A stretch of DNA of 8,328 bases from Pseudomonadota bacterium (GTDB taxonomy: Bacteria > Pseudomonadota > Alphaproteobacteria > Rhizobiales > Hyphomicrobiaceae). The notes below the pieces were generated by a model, which worked only from the letters and a program-made list of their open reading frames with translations, did not search any database and had not been told where the DNA came from. This document shows, in pieces, positions 1-5,753 of the stretch. Both the position numbers and the translations under genes were made by a program. Within the stretch, counting starts at the first letter, position 1. Each line of letters starts with the position of its first letter. Location of the stretch: assembly GCA_023430845.1 (NCBI GenBank), contig JAEYYJ010000100.1, positions 1 to 8,328 on the forward strand, written 5' to 3'.

Positions 1-281
1 TGTGCGTGATCTCGGCGCAGCTGCTTACCTATCACCTCTTTCTGACGGCGGGTAAGCGTTCGTTCTGGGACGTGTGGCCGGGCGTCCTGCTGAGCGTCGT
101 TCTGTGGATCCTGATCGCGCAGCTCTACTCGCGGTGGCTCGGCATCAGCGACTACTCGCGCTTCTATGCGGGTCTGACGCAGCTCTTCACGGCGCTCATC
201 TTCTTCCAGGTCACGGCCATGGTCGTGATCCTCGGCGCCGAGTTCAACCGCGCGCTCAGTGAGGTGAAGGCCAACGCCTGA
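1..281 (+). CDS. YihY/BrkB-family inner-membrane protein, C-terminal part (5' end cut by window)
   Basis: The reading frame is open through the left edge, with its first full codon at base 3 and a TGA at 279-281, so only about the last 92 residues are visible. They contain two strongly hydrophobic stretches, roughly residues 24-41 and 57-77 counted from the GTG at position 6. A tail follows with the motif LGAEFNR, where small, polar and acidic residues come straight after the last helix. This helix-loop-helix plus LGAE(F/L)N ending is typical of the C-terminus of the YihY/BrkB family (UPF0761), multi-pass inner-membrane proteins of about 280-300 residues with no settled function. The older names 'ribonuclease BN' and 'virulence factor' are not reliable functional labels. 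The GTG at position 6 lies inside the protein and is not a real start. The downstream csaA-like gene begins 26 bp later on the same strand, so co-transcription is plausible. Confidence 0.75.
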   Translation, partial: CVISAQLLTYHLFLTAGKRSFWDVWPGVLLSVVLWILIAQLYSRWLGISDYSRFYAGLTQLFTALIFFQVTAMVVILGAEFNRALSEVKANA

Positions 282-307
282 ACGCGTACTTCGTGGAGAT
301 GCATGAC

Positions 308-670
308 ATGGCTGCAGGCAAGAGCCTCGAGGCGGGACCGATTACGTTCGACGATTTTCTGAAAGTCGATATTCGCGTCGGTACGATTGTCGCCGTCGAG
401 CCCTTTCCAGAGGCGCGCAAGCCCGCATTCAAGCTTCGCATCGACTTCGGTGGCACGATCGGTGTGAAGAAGAGCTCGGCGCAGATCACCAAACATTATG
501 CACCCGAGGCGCTCGTCGGACGGCAGGTGGCTGCCGTCGTAAATTTTCCACCGCGCCAGATCGGACCGTTCATGTCGGAGGTACTGACGCTCGGCTTTCC
601 GGATGAACAAGGCGAGGTCGTGCTGATCGGGCCGGGGCAGAAGGTGCCCGATGGAGGGCGCCTCTTCTGA
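308..670 (+). CDS. csaA: CsaA-type tRNA-binding protein
   Basis: This 120-residue protein matches the small single-domain tRNA-binding OB-fold family (CsaA; related to E. coli YgjH and the C-terminus of MetRS/Arc1p). Family signatures are visible in order: DFLKVDIRVGTI at 16-27, the FPEARKPAFKL segment at 33-43, IGVKKSSAQITKHY at 51-64, VNFPPRQIG at 78-86 and the FMSEVLTLG strand at 88-96. The family binds tRNA as a dimer. B. subtilis CsaA was also described as an export-related chaperone, but that role is not evident from sequence. I chose ATG 308 because GGAG at 295-298 lies nine bases upstream and the family consensus begins shortly after. An in-frame ATG at 299 and GTG at 293 would add 3 or 5 residues but sit on top of that ribosome-binding site. 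A hairpin terminator follows six bases after the stop codon. Confidence 0.9.
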   Translation: MAAGKSLEAGPITFDDFLKVDIRVGTIVAVEPFPEARKPAFKLRIDFGGTIGVKKSSAQITKHYAPEALVGRQVAAVVNFPPRQIGPFMSEVLTLGFPDEQGEVVLIGPGQKVPDGGRLF

Positions 671-675
671 ATGAA

Positions 676-713
676 AAAGGCCGAGCCCAGCGTGATGCTG
701 GGGCCCGGCCTTT
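676..713. terminator. Intrinsic terminator between convergent genes
   Basis: AAAGGCC at 676-682 pairs perfectly with GGCCTTT at 707-713. The stem continues with G683-C706, an A·C mismatch, GCCC against GGGC, one bulged G (700) and AGC/GCT around a five-base loop (692-696). It lies just after the csaA stop (670) and 20 bases past the stop of the convergent small gene (734). Read on the minus strand the stem is followed by five T's (complement of 674-678), so it serves the minus-strand gene best. The three U's in the 3' arm may let it also stop csaA transcription. Confidence 0.8.
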
Positions 714-733
714 GAGAATAGCCGCTGCGATCA

Positions 734-988
734 CTAGCGACGATGACGCGGGCAATAGGTCTGTGTGCGATGGCGATAGCGCACGCACTTGCCGAACACG
801 CGCTTCGTGCATGTGCGGACGGTACGCCGGTAGCAACGGTGGCGCACTTGGTCGACGGGCGACTCCGCGGTCGCGAGCCTGTCGAGAAGTGTCATGTTGC
901 CGGGCGCTGCTGCCGATGCTGGTCCGCTGGTTGCGACACCCACGAGCGGGAGCAGGCACACCGCAAGTGCCAACACTGTCTTTCTCAT
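734..988 (-). CDS. Small secreted Arg/Cys-rich protein, paralogue A
   Basis: The 84-residue product is of unrecognised function. It starts MRKT followed by a hydrophobic core (LALAVCLLPLVGVA) and an AxA-type signal-peptidase site near ASA-AAPG (about residue 27), so export by Sec is predicted. The mature part begins with a neutral segment, GNMTLLDRLAT, then becomes very basic and cysteine-rich, with Cys at 52, 60, 68 and 79 and a C-x7-C-x7-C-x10-C spacing. The start is well supported: GGAGG (complement of 995-999) lies six bases before the ATG. A terminator follows the stop. It is clearly a paralogue of the gene at 1227-1505, with the same signal peptide, the same GNMT(L/I)LDRLAT block and four alignable cysteines. 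Two disulfides in the periplasm are possible, but the mature function is unknown. It could be an envelope, anionic-polymer-binding or toxin-like peptide; nothing seen decides this. Confidence 0.8.
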   Translation of the reverse strand: MRKTVLALAVCLLPLVGVATSGPASAAAPGNMTLLDRLATAESPVDQVRHRCYRRTVRTCTKRVFGKCVRYRHRTQTYCPRHRR

Positions 989-1165
989 TCCAAACCTCCA
1001 AATTCTCTATAAATCGAAGTGATCTTCTCCGGCCGGCCGATGTTAGCGAACGGCCTCCGCGCAATCGCCCTTAAATGCCGCGCTTCCTCATTATCCCGAC
1101 GGGTGGGGATTGAGGACCACAGTCCTGCGGTGGGCGTGGAAGTAAGTCGGCGAAATCAAAAAGAA

Positions 1166-1202
1166 AGGGCCGGGTCGGAGCAAATGCTCCCGACCCGGCC
1201 CT
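1166..1202 (-). terminator. Intrinsic terminator of small secreted protein B
   Basis: A 17-bp stem has its left arm at 1166-1182 and right arm at 1185-1202, a two-base loop of unpaired A's and a single bulged C in the right arm. Read on the minus strand it is followed by a T-rich tract (TTTCTTTTTG, complement of 1156-1165). It begins 24 bases after the stop codon of the 1227-1505 gene, a classic Rho-independent terminator for that gene. Paralogue A therefore probably needs its own promoter in 989-1165. Confidence 0.9.
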
Positions 1203-1226
1203 CACTGGGCGAAAGCCGCCCTCAGA

Positions 1227-1505
1227 CTACCAGCGGCGATAGTGGCGGCGGGCTGGGCGATAGCAGCGCTCAGTGGTCCGGACGCAGCGGCCGCGATAGT
1301 TCCGCCGCGTGCACACGCGATAGCAGCGATAGCCACGGCGATAACTGCGGCGGTGATAGCGGACCTGATCGACGACGGGGCTGGTCGTGGCCAGCCTATC
1401 CAGGATCGTCATGTTGCCAGGTGCTGCGGCAGACGCGGATCCGGCAGTGGCCACGCCGATCACGGGCAGCAGGCCGAACAGGCAAGCCATCATCAGTTTT
1501 CGCAT
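1227..1505 (-). CDS. Small secreted Arg/Tyr/Cys-rich protein, paralogue B
   Basis: The 92-residue product is of unrecognised function. A Sec signal peptide (MRKLMMACLFGLLPVIGVA, then cleavage near ASA-AAPG) is followed by GNMTILDRLAT and a tail made largely of Arg, Tyr, His and Cys, with Cys at 61, 65, 74 and 81. The start at 1505 is chosen because GGAGG (complement of 1514-1518) sits eight bases upstream and because it matches the start of paralogue A. An in-frame upstream start at 1550 would add 15 residues ahead of the signal peptide and is unlikely. The tail aligns with paralogue A as RCYR, CT(K/R)R, G(K/R)CVR and a final Cys, with small insertions between these blocks. The conserved signal and N-block with a diverged tail suggest tandem duplication followed by tail divergence. 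The strong terminator just downstream makes this a single-gene transcript. Confidence 0.82.
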   Translation of the reverse strand: MRKLMMACLFGLLPVIGVATAGSASAAAPGNMTILDRLATTSPVVDQVRYHRRSYRRGYRCYRVCTRRNYRGRCVRTTERCYRPARRHYRRW

Positions 1506-1557
1506 TCCAAGAACCTCCAGTTTCGTAGGGTTATTGTTCATCTTCCCCAACGACCGG

Positions 1558-1563
1558 AGTATA
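1558..1563 (-). promoter_or_regulatory. Possible -10 element for small secreted protein B
   Basis: Reading the minus strand, TATACT (complement of 1558-1563) matches the sigma-70 -10 consensus at five of six bases. It would place the transcript start near 1551, about 46 bases before the start codon. The hexamer 17 bases further upstream, TCGATT (1581-1586), is a poor -35, so this is a weak prediction. Confidence 0.3.
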
Positions 1564-1655
1564 TCATCCTTAGGCGCACGAATCGATGGATAATGGCCAG
1601 AATCTCAAATATTTACAGGCATTAACCCGAGGAACACTTTGTTGCCGCATGGGAG

Positions 1656-3092
1656 TTAGAGCGGCACACGGATGATCGCGCGTAAACCGCCCATGGTGCT
1701 CGTATCGAGCGCCACGTCGCCGCCGTGGCTCCGCGCAATGTCGCGCGCGATGGCGAGACCGAGGCCGGAGTTGCCCGCGCCCTCGTTGCGCGCATGATCG
1801 AGCCGGTAGAAGGGCTTGAACACATTCTCGCGCTCGACAGCCGGAATGCCGGGGCCGTCGTCGTCTACTTCGATGCGCAGCCACTGCCGGTCAGTCGCGG
1901 CACGCACGACGATGCGATTGCCGAAGCGCGCGGCATTGGAGACGAGGTTGGTCACGGCGCGCTTGAAGGCATTACGCTTGAGCTCGAGCACGAGGTCCGT
2001 CGGGCGCCGGCGCAGTCTGAGATCGATCGGTACGCCGAAGTGCTGAGCGTCGACGTAAACCTCCTCGAGAAGCTGGCGCACATTGGTGGGCGTTGCCTGC
2101 TCGCCGCCGTCGCCTTTGGCAAAGGCGAGGTAGTCCTCGAGCATGTGCTGCATTTCGTTGACGTCGGCACGCAGGGCGGTGATCTCGGGGCCGTCGCCGA
2201 GAAAGGCGAGCTGCAACTTGAAGCGCGTGAGCACGGTTCTGAGGTCATGGCTGACGCCGGCAAGCATGGTCGTGCGCTGATCCACATGCTGGACAATGCG
2301 CTCGCGCATCTCGACGAAAGCCTGGGCAGCCTGCCGCACCTCGCGCGCGCCTCGCACGCGGAAGTCATCGCCAACGGTGCGCCGCCCTTTACCGAATGCA
2401 TCGGCCGCTTCCGCGAGGCGCAGAATGGGCCGGATCTGGTTGCGCATGAAGAGAATGGCGACGGTCAGCAGAACAACCGACGTGCCGACCATCCACAGCA
2501 GGAAGATGTGCGAGTTGGAGGCATAGGTCTGGTTCCGCGTCGCGATGAAGCGGAGCACGGCCTTGGGATGCTTGACGCGTATCTCCACATGACGTGACTC
2601 GCCGACGGTATCGATCCAGAAAGGCAGAGCGACATGTCTCCTGATCTCGTCCGAGAGCGTGCGGTCGAGAAGGGCGAAGAAGGGCTTCGGCTGCGCCTTG
2701 GGCAGATCGTCCAGCGGCAGGATCTGCATGGAGATCCCGACCTTCTCGCGTGCCATGTTGACGAGCTTCTCGGGATCGTCGGCAATCGAGAAGCTGGAGT
2801 AGACCTCGATCATCGCCGCGATATCGCGCGCCGTTGCCTCGGAGAGGCGCCGTGTCACCGCCTGCCAGTGCCGCTCCATGAAGGTGAAAGCGACGACGCT
2901 TTCGAGAAGCACGATCGGGGTGATGATGATGATGAGCGTGCGGGCATAAAGGCCCTTCGGTGCGAGCTCGGCAAAGAAAGCAGCAATGCGGCTCCAACCG
3001 GCGCGCCAGCGTAGGAGCTTGAGCCGCCGCCACCAGCTTCGCCGGGCAGGAGGCAGCTCCAGTTCGCCAACCGAGTCCCGCGCCGCAACCAT
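1656..3092 (-). CDS. EnvZ-type sensor histidine kinase
   Basis: This 478-residue inner-membrane sensor kinase has a basic N-terminal cytoplasmic segment, TM1 at about 51-71, a periplasmic domain of roughly 120 residues, TM2 at about 195-215 and a HAMP linker to about 271. The H-box is LAGVSHDLRTVLTR with the phospho-accepting His at 282. The N-box is TNLVSNAARF with Asn 386, the G1 box DDDGPGIP has Asp 412, and the G2 box NSGLGLAIA lies at about 441-449. Length and order match EnvZ (450 residues in E. coli). The usual proline of HDLRTPLTR is Val 287 here. The gene lies 64 bp downstream of the OmpR-type regulator, which is presumably its partner. The frame is open as far as 3314, but that extension overlaps the end of the regulator gene and reads as low-complexity Arg/Ser. 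I therefore chose ATG 3092, although its ribosome-binding site (GGGA close to the start) is weak. The signal sensed is unknown. Confidence 0.88.
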   Translation of the reverse strand: MVAARDSVGELELPPARRSWWRRLKLLRWRAGWSRIAAFFAELAPKGLYARTLIIIITPIVLLESVVAFTFMERHWQAVTRRLSEATARDIAAMIEVYSSFSIADDPEKLVNMAREKVGISMQILPLDDLPKAQPKPFFALLDRTLSDEIRRHVALPFWIDTVGESRHVEIRVKHPKAVLRFIATRNQTYASNSHIFLLWMVGTSVVLLTVAILFMRNQIRPILRLAEAADAFGKGRRTVGDDFRVRGAREVRQAAQAFVEMRERIVQHVDQRTTMLAGVSHDLRTVLTRFKLQLAFLGDGPEITALRADVNEMQHMLEDYLAFAKGDGGEQATPTNVRQLLEEVYVDAQHFGVPIDLRLRRRPTDLVLELKRNAFKRAVTNLVSNAARFGNRIVVRAATDRQWLRIEVDDDGPGIPAVERENVFKPFYRLDHARNEGAGNSGLGLAIARDIARSHGGDVALDTSTMGGLRAIIRVPL

Positions 3093-3109
3093 TGATCCCG
3101 TCTCTCTGT

Positions 3110-3127
3110 GCCGGCGTGCGGGCCGGC
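3110..3127. other. Intergenic hairpin between response regulator and kinase
   Basis: GCCGGC at 3110-3115 and 3122-3127 flank a six-base loop. T3109-A3128 extends this to a perfect 7-bp stem within the 64-bp gap between the two genes. No T-tract follows on either strand, so it is unlikely to be a full terminator. It could act as a processing or stability element that sets kinase level relative to regulator. Confidence 0.4.
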
Positions 3128-3156
3128 ATATGCCTCGATCGATGTAGGGGAGATCC

Positions 3157-3873
3157 TCAGTCGATATAGAGGATATAGCCCTTGCCCCGAACCGTCTGGA
3201 GATAGACCGGGTTCGAGGGGTCCAGCTCGATCTTGCGCCTGAGCCGATTGATCTGGACGTCGATCGCCCGCTCGCTGCCGGTCGATTCATCGCTCGCGAG
3301 TTCGTGGCGGGCAATGGGGGAACCCGGCCGCGAGGCGAAAAGGCGCAGGAGGTCGCGCTCGCGCTCGGTGAGCTTGATCGCTTCCTCGCCGCGCCGCAGC
3401 TCGCCGCGCTCGACGCTGAAGGCGTAGTCGCCCATGCGAATCTCGTCGCGCGGCTCGTGCCCGATCCGGCCGCGCCGCATGATGTTGTTGAGACGCAGGA
3501 CGAGTTCGCGAGGCTCGAAGGGTTTTGTCACGTAGTCGTCGACACCGGCTTCAAGGCCTTCCACGCGATTCTCCGGCTCGGCCCGCGCAGTCAGCATGCA
3601 GATGGGGATCGGGGAGATGCTCTTGAGGTCGCGCGCGAGATCGAGGCCGCTCTCGCCCGGCATCATGACGTCGAGAATGACGAGGTCGAAGGCAAGGCCG
3701 CGCATGGCGGCGCGTGCGGTCAGCGTGTCCTGTGCGGTCGTCACGCGAAAGCCGCTGTCCTGCAGATAGCGGCCGAGCAGTTCGCGGATGCGCTGGTCGT
3801 CGTCGACGAGCAGCACGTGGGGGGCATTGTCGGGCAGAGGTTCCCGGCGGGCGAGGCTGCTCGCGAGCGTCAT
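3157..3873 (-). CDS. petR: OmpR-family response regulator (PetR-like)
   Basis: This 238-residue cytoplasmic two-component regulator has a receiver domain at about 18-135 with acidic pocket residues DDD (24-26), phospho-accepting Asp 68 in VILDVMMPGESG, the conserved Thr 95 (MLTAR) and Lys 117 (TKPFEPRELV). A winged-helix DNA-binding domain at about 145-236 contains TERERDLLRLFA, the recognition helix SERAIDVQINRLRRKIE and the wing VRGKGYILY. The receiver resembles Rhodobacter capsulatus PetR, and the MarR gene directly upstream mirrors the petP-petR pair described there; the symbol is assigned on that basis. Its ATG overlaps the stop of the MarR gene in an ATGA arrangement, so translation is probably coupled. 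The EnvZ-type kinase immediately downstream is the likely cognate partner. The target genes are not visible. In R. capsulatus the pair sits next to the cytochrome bc1 genes, which are not in this window. Confidence 0.9.
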   Translation of the reverse strand: MTLASSLARREPLPDNAPHVLLVDDDQRIRELLGRYLQDSGFRVTTAQDTLTARAAMRGLAFDLVILDVMMPGESGLDLARDLKSISPIPICMLTARAEPENRVEGLEAGVDDYVTKPFEPRELVLRLNNIMRRGRIGHEPRDEIRMGDYAFSVERGELRRGEEAIKLTERERDLLRLFASRPGSPIARHELASDESTGSERAIDVQINRLRRKIELDPSNPVYLQTVRGKGYILYID

Positions 3874-4451
3874 GGCTGAAGCTCTCCGTTGAGGTCCTTG
3901 GGCAGCTTTGGCAGGTCCAGCAAGGGGGCAACCATGTCGCGCGTTTCCGGCTCGATCATGGCCGTGAGGAAGCGGCGAACGGCCGCCTCGGCGCCATTGC
4001 CGCTGAGGCCGATGGCGCGACGAATACGGCGGACTTGCGCACCGACGAGGCGGCGCATGAGTGCGCGGCCGGATGGCGTTACGTGCAGGCGGCGCTCGCG
4101 TCGGTCGGTATCTCCGGCAGACTGCACGACGAGGCCGCTTTCGACGAGCTGACGGAGCACGCGCGCAAGGCTCTGCTTGGTGATGTTGAGGATCAGGAGC
4201 AGGTCGGCAACCCGCAGGCCCGGATAGCGCGTGATGAAGTGGAGAACGCGATGATGGGCGCGGCCGTAACCGTACTCGGCGAGGATGGCATCGGCGTCGC
4301 CGGTGAAATCGCGATAGGCGAAGAAAAGCAGTTCGACGAGCTGCACTACCTCCGGTGACGGCTCGTCCGCCGCGTCATGGGCCGGCGTGCCGGACGCAGC
4401 CGCGACCGTCATGCGCGGCGTGGAGGGGCGGCTTGAATTTACGTCAGTCAT
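3870..4451 (-). CDS. petP: MarR-family transcriptional regulator (PetP-like)
   Basis: This 193-residue protein has a disordered N-terminal stretch of about 30 residues. A MarR-type fold follows, with helical segment VVQLVELLFFAYRDF (35-49), a winged helix-turn-helix at about 80-131 (VADLLLILNITKQSLARVLRQL as helices 3-4) and the signature wing DTDRRERRLHVTP (114-126). C-terminal dimerisation helices complete it. MarR proteins bind DNA as dimers and often respond to small ligands or oxidants. There is no cysteine in this version, so a thiol switch is unlikely. The start is uncertain: ATG 4451 is used here; an in-frame TTG at 4487 or ATG at 4412 is possible, and none has a clear Shine-Dalgarno sequence. 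It is the first gene of the three-gene regulatory operon and overlaps petR by four bases. Identity as PetP rests on family features and on gene order. Confidence 0.85.
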   Translation of the reverse strand: MTDVNSSRPSTPRMTVAAASGTPAHDAADEPSPEVVQLVELLFFAYRDFTGDADAILAEYGYGRAHHRVLHFITRYPGLRVADLLLILNITKQSLARVLRQLVESGLVVQSAGDTDRRERRLHVTPSGRALMRRLVGAQVRRIRRAIGLSGNGAEAAVRRFLTAMIEPETRDMVAPLLDLPKLPKDLNGELQP

Positions 4452-4462
4452 ATTGACATATT
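4449..4462. promoter_or_regulatory. Possible operator over the MarR gene start
   Basis: Two direct copies of CATATT (4449-4454 and 4457-4462) lie eight bases apart, with an overlapping inverted repeat GTCA-TAT-TGAC at 4448-4458. This is an AT-rich patch in GC-rich surroundings covering the chosen start codon. MarR regulators often repress their own promoters from such sites, but there is no consensus to test against here. Confidence 0.25.
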
Positions 4463-4766
4463 TGTAGTCGATTGATACCCGTGGCAAGCGCTTTGTTGGG
4501 CCGGTTGGCCTTGGCGCGCCACCGTATCAGATCCCATCGAACAGTGGTGACTTCGATACGCGGGTGATGCCTGGGGCAGCCGGTGTCGGGCGGTTTTTCT
4601 CTTTCAGGCGAGCATTTTATCCGCTCGCAGGCAGGGGATAAGCCGCGAGAGGCGCCAAAGGATCGTTCTGCGCACAACTCGCGTCTCGCACCCTCGCCTG
4701 ACCGCGAGCCGGCTGCAGGCGCCGGAGCGCCGATTTTCCAAGTTCGTCCCGCGGGAGGATACGCGC
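4452..4766. other. Intergenic region between divergent petP-like and ilvE genes
   Basis: About 315 bp separate the two divergently read starts, so promoters for both should lie here. On the minus strand TTGCCA (complement of 4482-4487) could be a -35 for the regulator operon, but no convincing -10 is at the right distance. On the plus strand only the ilvE ribosome-binding site (GGAGG at 4754-4758) is clear. TTATCC at 4617-4622 and GGATAA at 4636-4641 form a spaced inverted repeat of unknown meaning. The open frames crossing the region lack ribosome-binding sites and recognisable protein features. Confidence 0.5.
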
Positions 4767-5642
4767 ATGTCCGAGTTCATCTACTTCGGCGACAGTCAGA
4801 TCTGGTACAACGGCAAATTCATGCCTTCCGCCGATGCCCGGGTGCACGTGTTGACCCACGGTTTGCATTACGGCTCCAGCGTGTTCGAGGGCGAGCGAGC
4901 CTACAACGGCGTCGTGTTCAAATCGCGCCAGCACACCGAGCGCCTTCACCGTTCTGCCCAGATCATGGACTTCACCATTCCTTACTCGGTGGACGAGCTC
5001 GAGGCGGCGAAGACCGAGATCCTGCGGCTCAACGGCGGCGGCAATAAGTACGTCCGCGCGGTCGCCTTCCGCGGCGGCGAGAAGATGATGGCCGTCTCGG
5101 CGCAGCAGAATCCCATACACGTCGCCATTGCGACCTGGACGTGGCCGTCGATGTTCGACCCCGCCGAGCGCATGCGCGGCATCCGCCTCGACATCGCCGA
5201 GTACCGCCGGCCCGATCCGGCCTGCGCGCCGGCCATGGCCAAGGCGGCAGGCCTGTACATGATCTGCACGATCTCAAAACACCGGGCCGAGAAGAAGGGC
5301 TACTCCGACGCGCTCATGTTCGATTGGCAGGGCCGCGTCGCCGAGTGCACGGGCGCCAACATCTTCTTCGTGCATGACGGCAAGCTGCACACGCCGCTCG
5401 CTGACTGCTTCCTCTCGGGCATCACACGTGAGACGGTCATCGAGATCGCCAAGAAGCGTGGTCTCGAGGTCATCGAGCGCCGCATTATGCCGGAAGAGCT
5501 CTCCAGCTTCACGGAGTGCTTCATCACAGGATCGGCGGCGGAAGTGACGCCCGTGCGCGAAATCGGCCCCTATAATTATCAGCCGGGCCGGATCTCCGAG
5601 CAGCTGCTCGCGGACTACATGGCGGGCGTCGGCAAGGCCTGA
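4767..5642 (+). CDS. ilvE: Branched-chain amino acid aminotransferase
   Basis: This 291-residue PLP enzyme of fold type IV transfers amino groups between glutamate and the 2-keto acids of valine, leucine and isoleucine, both the last synthetic step and the first catabolic one. Visible hallmarks are the N-terminal HGLHYGSSVFEGERAY (31-46), the Schiff-base Lys 159 in AMAKAAGLYM, the PLP-ring-binding Glu 193 in VAECTGANIFF, SGITRETV at 217-224 for phosphate contact, and TGSAAEVTPV at 254-263. Lys 159 and Glu 193 fall at the same numbers as in E. coli IlvE. The ATG at 4767 has GGAGG eight bases upstream and the family's usual N-terminus, so the start is secure. Length is close to the family norm of about 300. 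The gene is divergent from the petP-like operon, an adjacency that may be conserved in related genomes. It could also accept related substrates such as D-amino acids, since fold-IV relatives do, but the BCAT motifs are clear. Confidence 0.93.
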   Translation: MSEFIYFGDSQIWYNGKFMPSADARVHVLTHGLHYGSSVFEGERAYNGVVFKSRQHTERLHRSAQIMDFTIPYSVDELEAAKTEILRLNGGGNKYVRAVAFRGGEKMMAVSAQQNPIHVAIATWTWPSMFDPAERMRGIRLDIAEYRRPDPACAPAMAKAAGLYMICTISKHRAEKKGYSDALMFDWQGRVAECTGANIFFVHDGKLHTPLADCFLSGITRETVIEIAKKRGLEVIERRIMPEELSSFTECFITGSAAEVTPVREIGPYNYQPGRISEQLLADYMAGVGKA

Positions 5643-5697
5643 CACCCGTTCTCATCACTAGCGCCTAAGCCTCTTATTCCTCAGCTAAATCCGTCTT

Positions 5698-5711
5698 TTG
5701 CTCAAGATCAA
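5698..5711 (+). promoter_or_regulatory. FNR/FixK-type binding site upstream of the phasin gene
   Basis: TTGCT-CAAG-ATCAA matches the FNR/FixK/Anr consensus TTGAT-N4-ATCAA at nine of ten defined positions. Its centre (5704.5) lies about 41.5 bases before the transcript start predicted from the -10-like hexamer at 5734-5739, which is the classic spacing for class-II activation by CRP/FNR-family proteins. The site is about 105 bp before the phasin start and 56 bp after the ilvE stop. Confidence 0.6.
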
Positions 5712-5733
5712 TGCGCAAGGGTCGGGTCTGGTA

Positions 5734-5739
5734 TATCAT
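5734..5739 (+). promoter_or_regulatory. -10-like element of the phasin promoter
   Basis: TATCAT matches the sigma-70 -10 consensus at five of six bases and would start transcription around 5744-5746. There is no good -35 at the normal distance; that place is taken by the FNR/FixK-like box, as expected for an activator-dependent promoter. An overlapping alternative, TATATC (5732-5737), shifts the start by two bases. Confidence 0.5.
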
Positions 5740-5753
5740 GATTAACGCTGGCT

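Noticed and set aside
570..1064. Minus-strand open frame of 164 codons overlapping paralogue A
   Set aside because: It covers the terminator, part of csaA and the small gene in another frame; the product is Arg/Pro/Ser low complexity, and the small gene has a far better start and signal peptide.
1113..1126. AGGAC-CACA-GTCCT hairpin upstream of paralogue A considered as a small RNA or leader element
   Set aside because: A five-base stem alone with no promoter or terminator around it is not enough support.
1019..1625. Plus-strand open frames opposite paralogue B
   Set aside because: They run through the strong terminator hairpin and are antisense to a gene with a clear ribosome-binding site and signal peptide.
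1725..2597. Long plus-strand open frame (290 codons) opposite the sensor kinase gene
   Set aside because: It is antisense to a kinase with all catalytic boxes intact, has no ribosome-binding site or recognisable domain, and is a usual by-product of GC-rich codon use.
3093..3314. 74-residue N-terminal extension of the sensor kinase
   Set aside because: It overlaps the end of the response-regulator gene in another frame, and its Arg/Ser-rich sequence resembles out-of-frame translation, not a kinase N-terminus.
3304..4358. Plus-strand open frames of 191 and 214 codons opposite the two regulator genes
   Set aside because: Both lie antisense to well-supported regulator genes and show no domain features; they reflect third-position GC bias.
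4617..4641. TTATCC-N13-GGATAA inverted repeat upstream of ilvE considered as an operator
   Set aside because: It is only six bases per arm with no known consensus; such a repeat can easily occur by chance in 300 bp.
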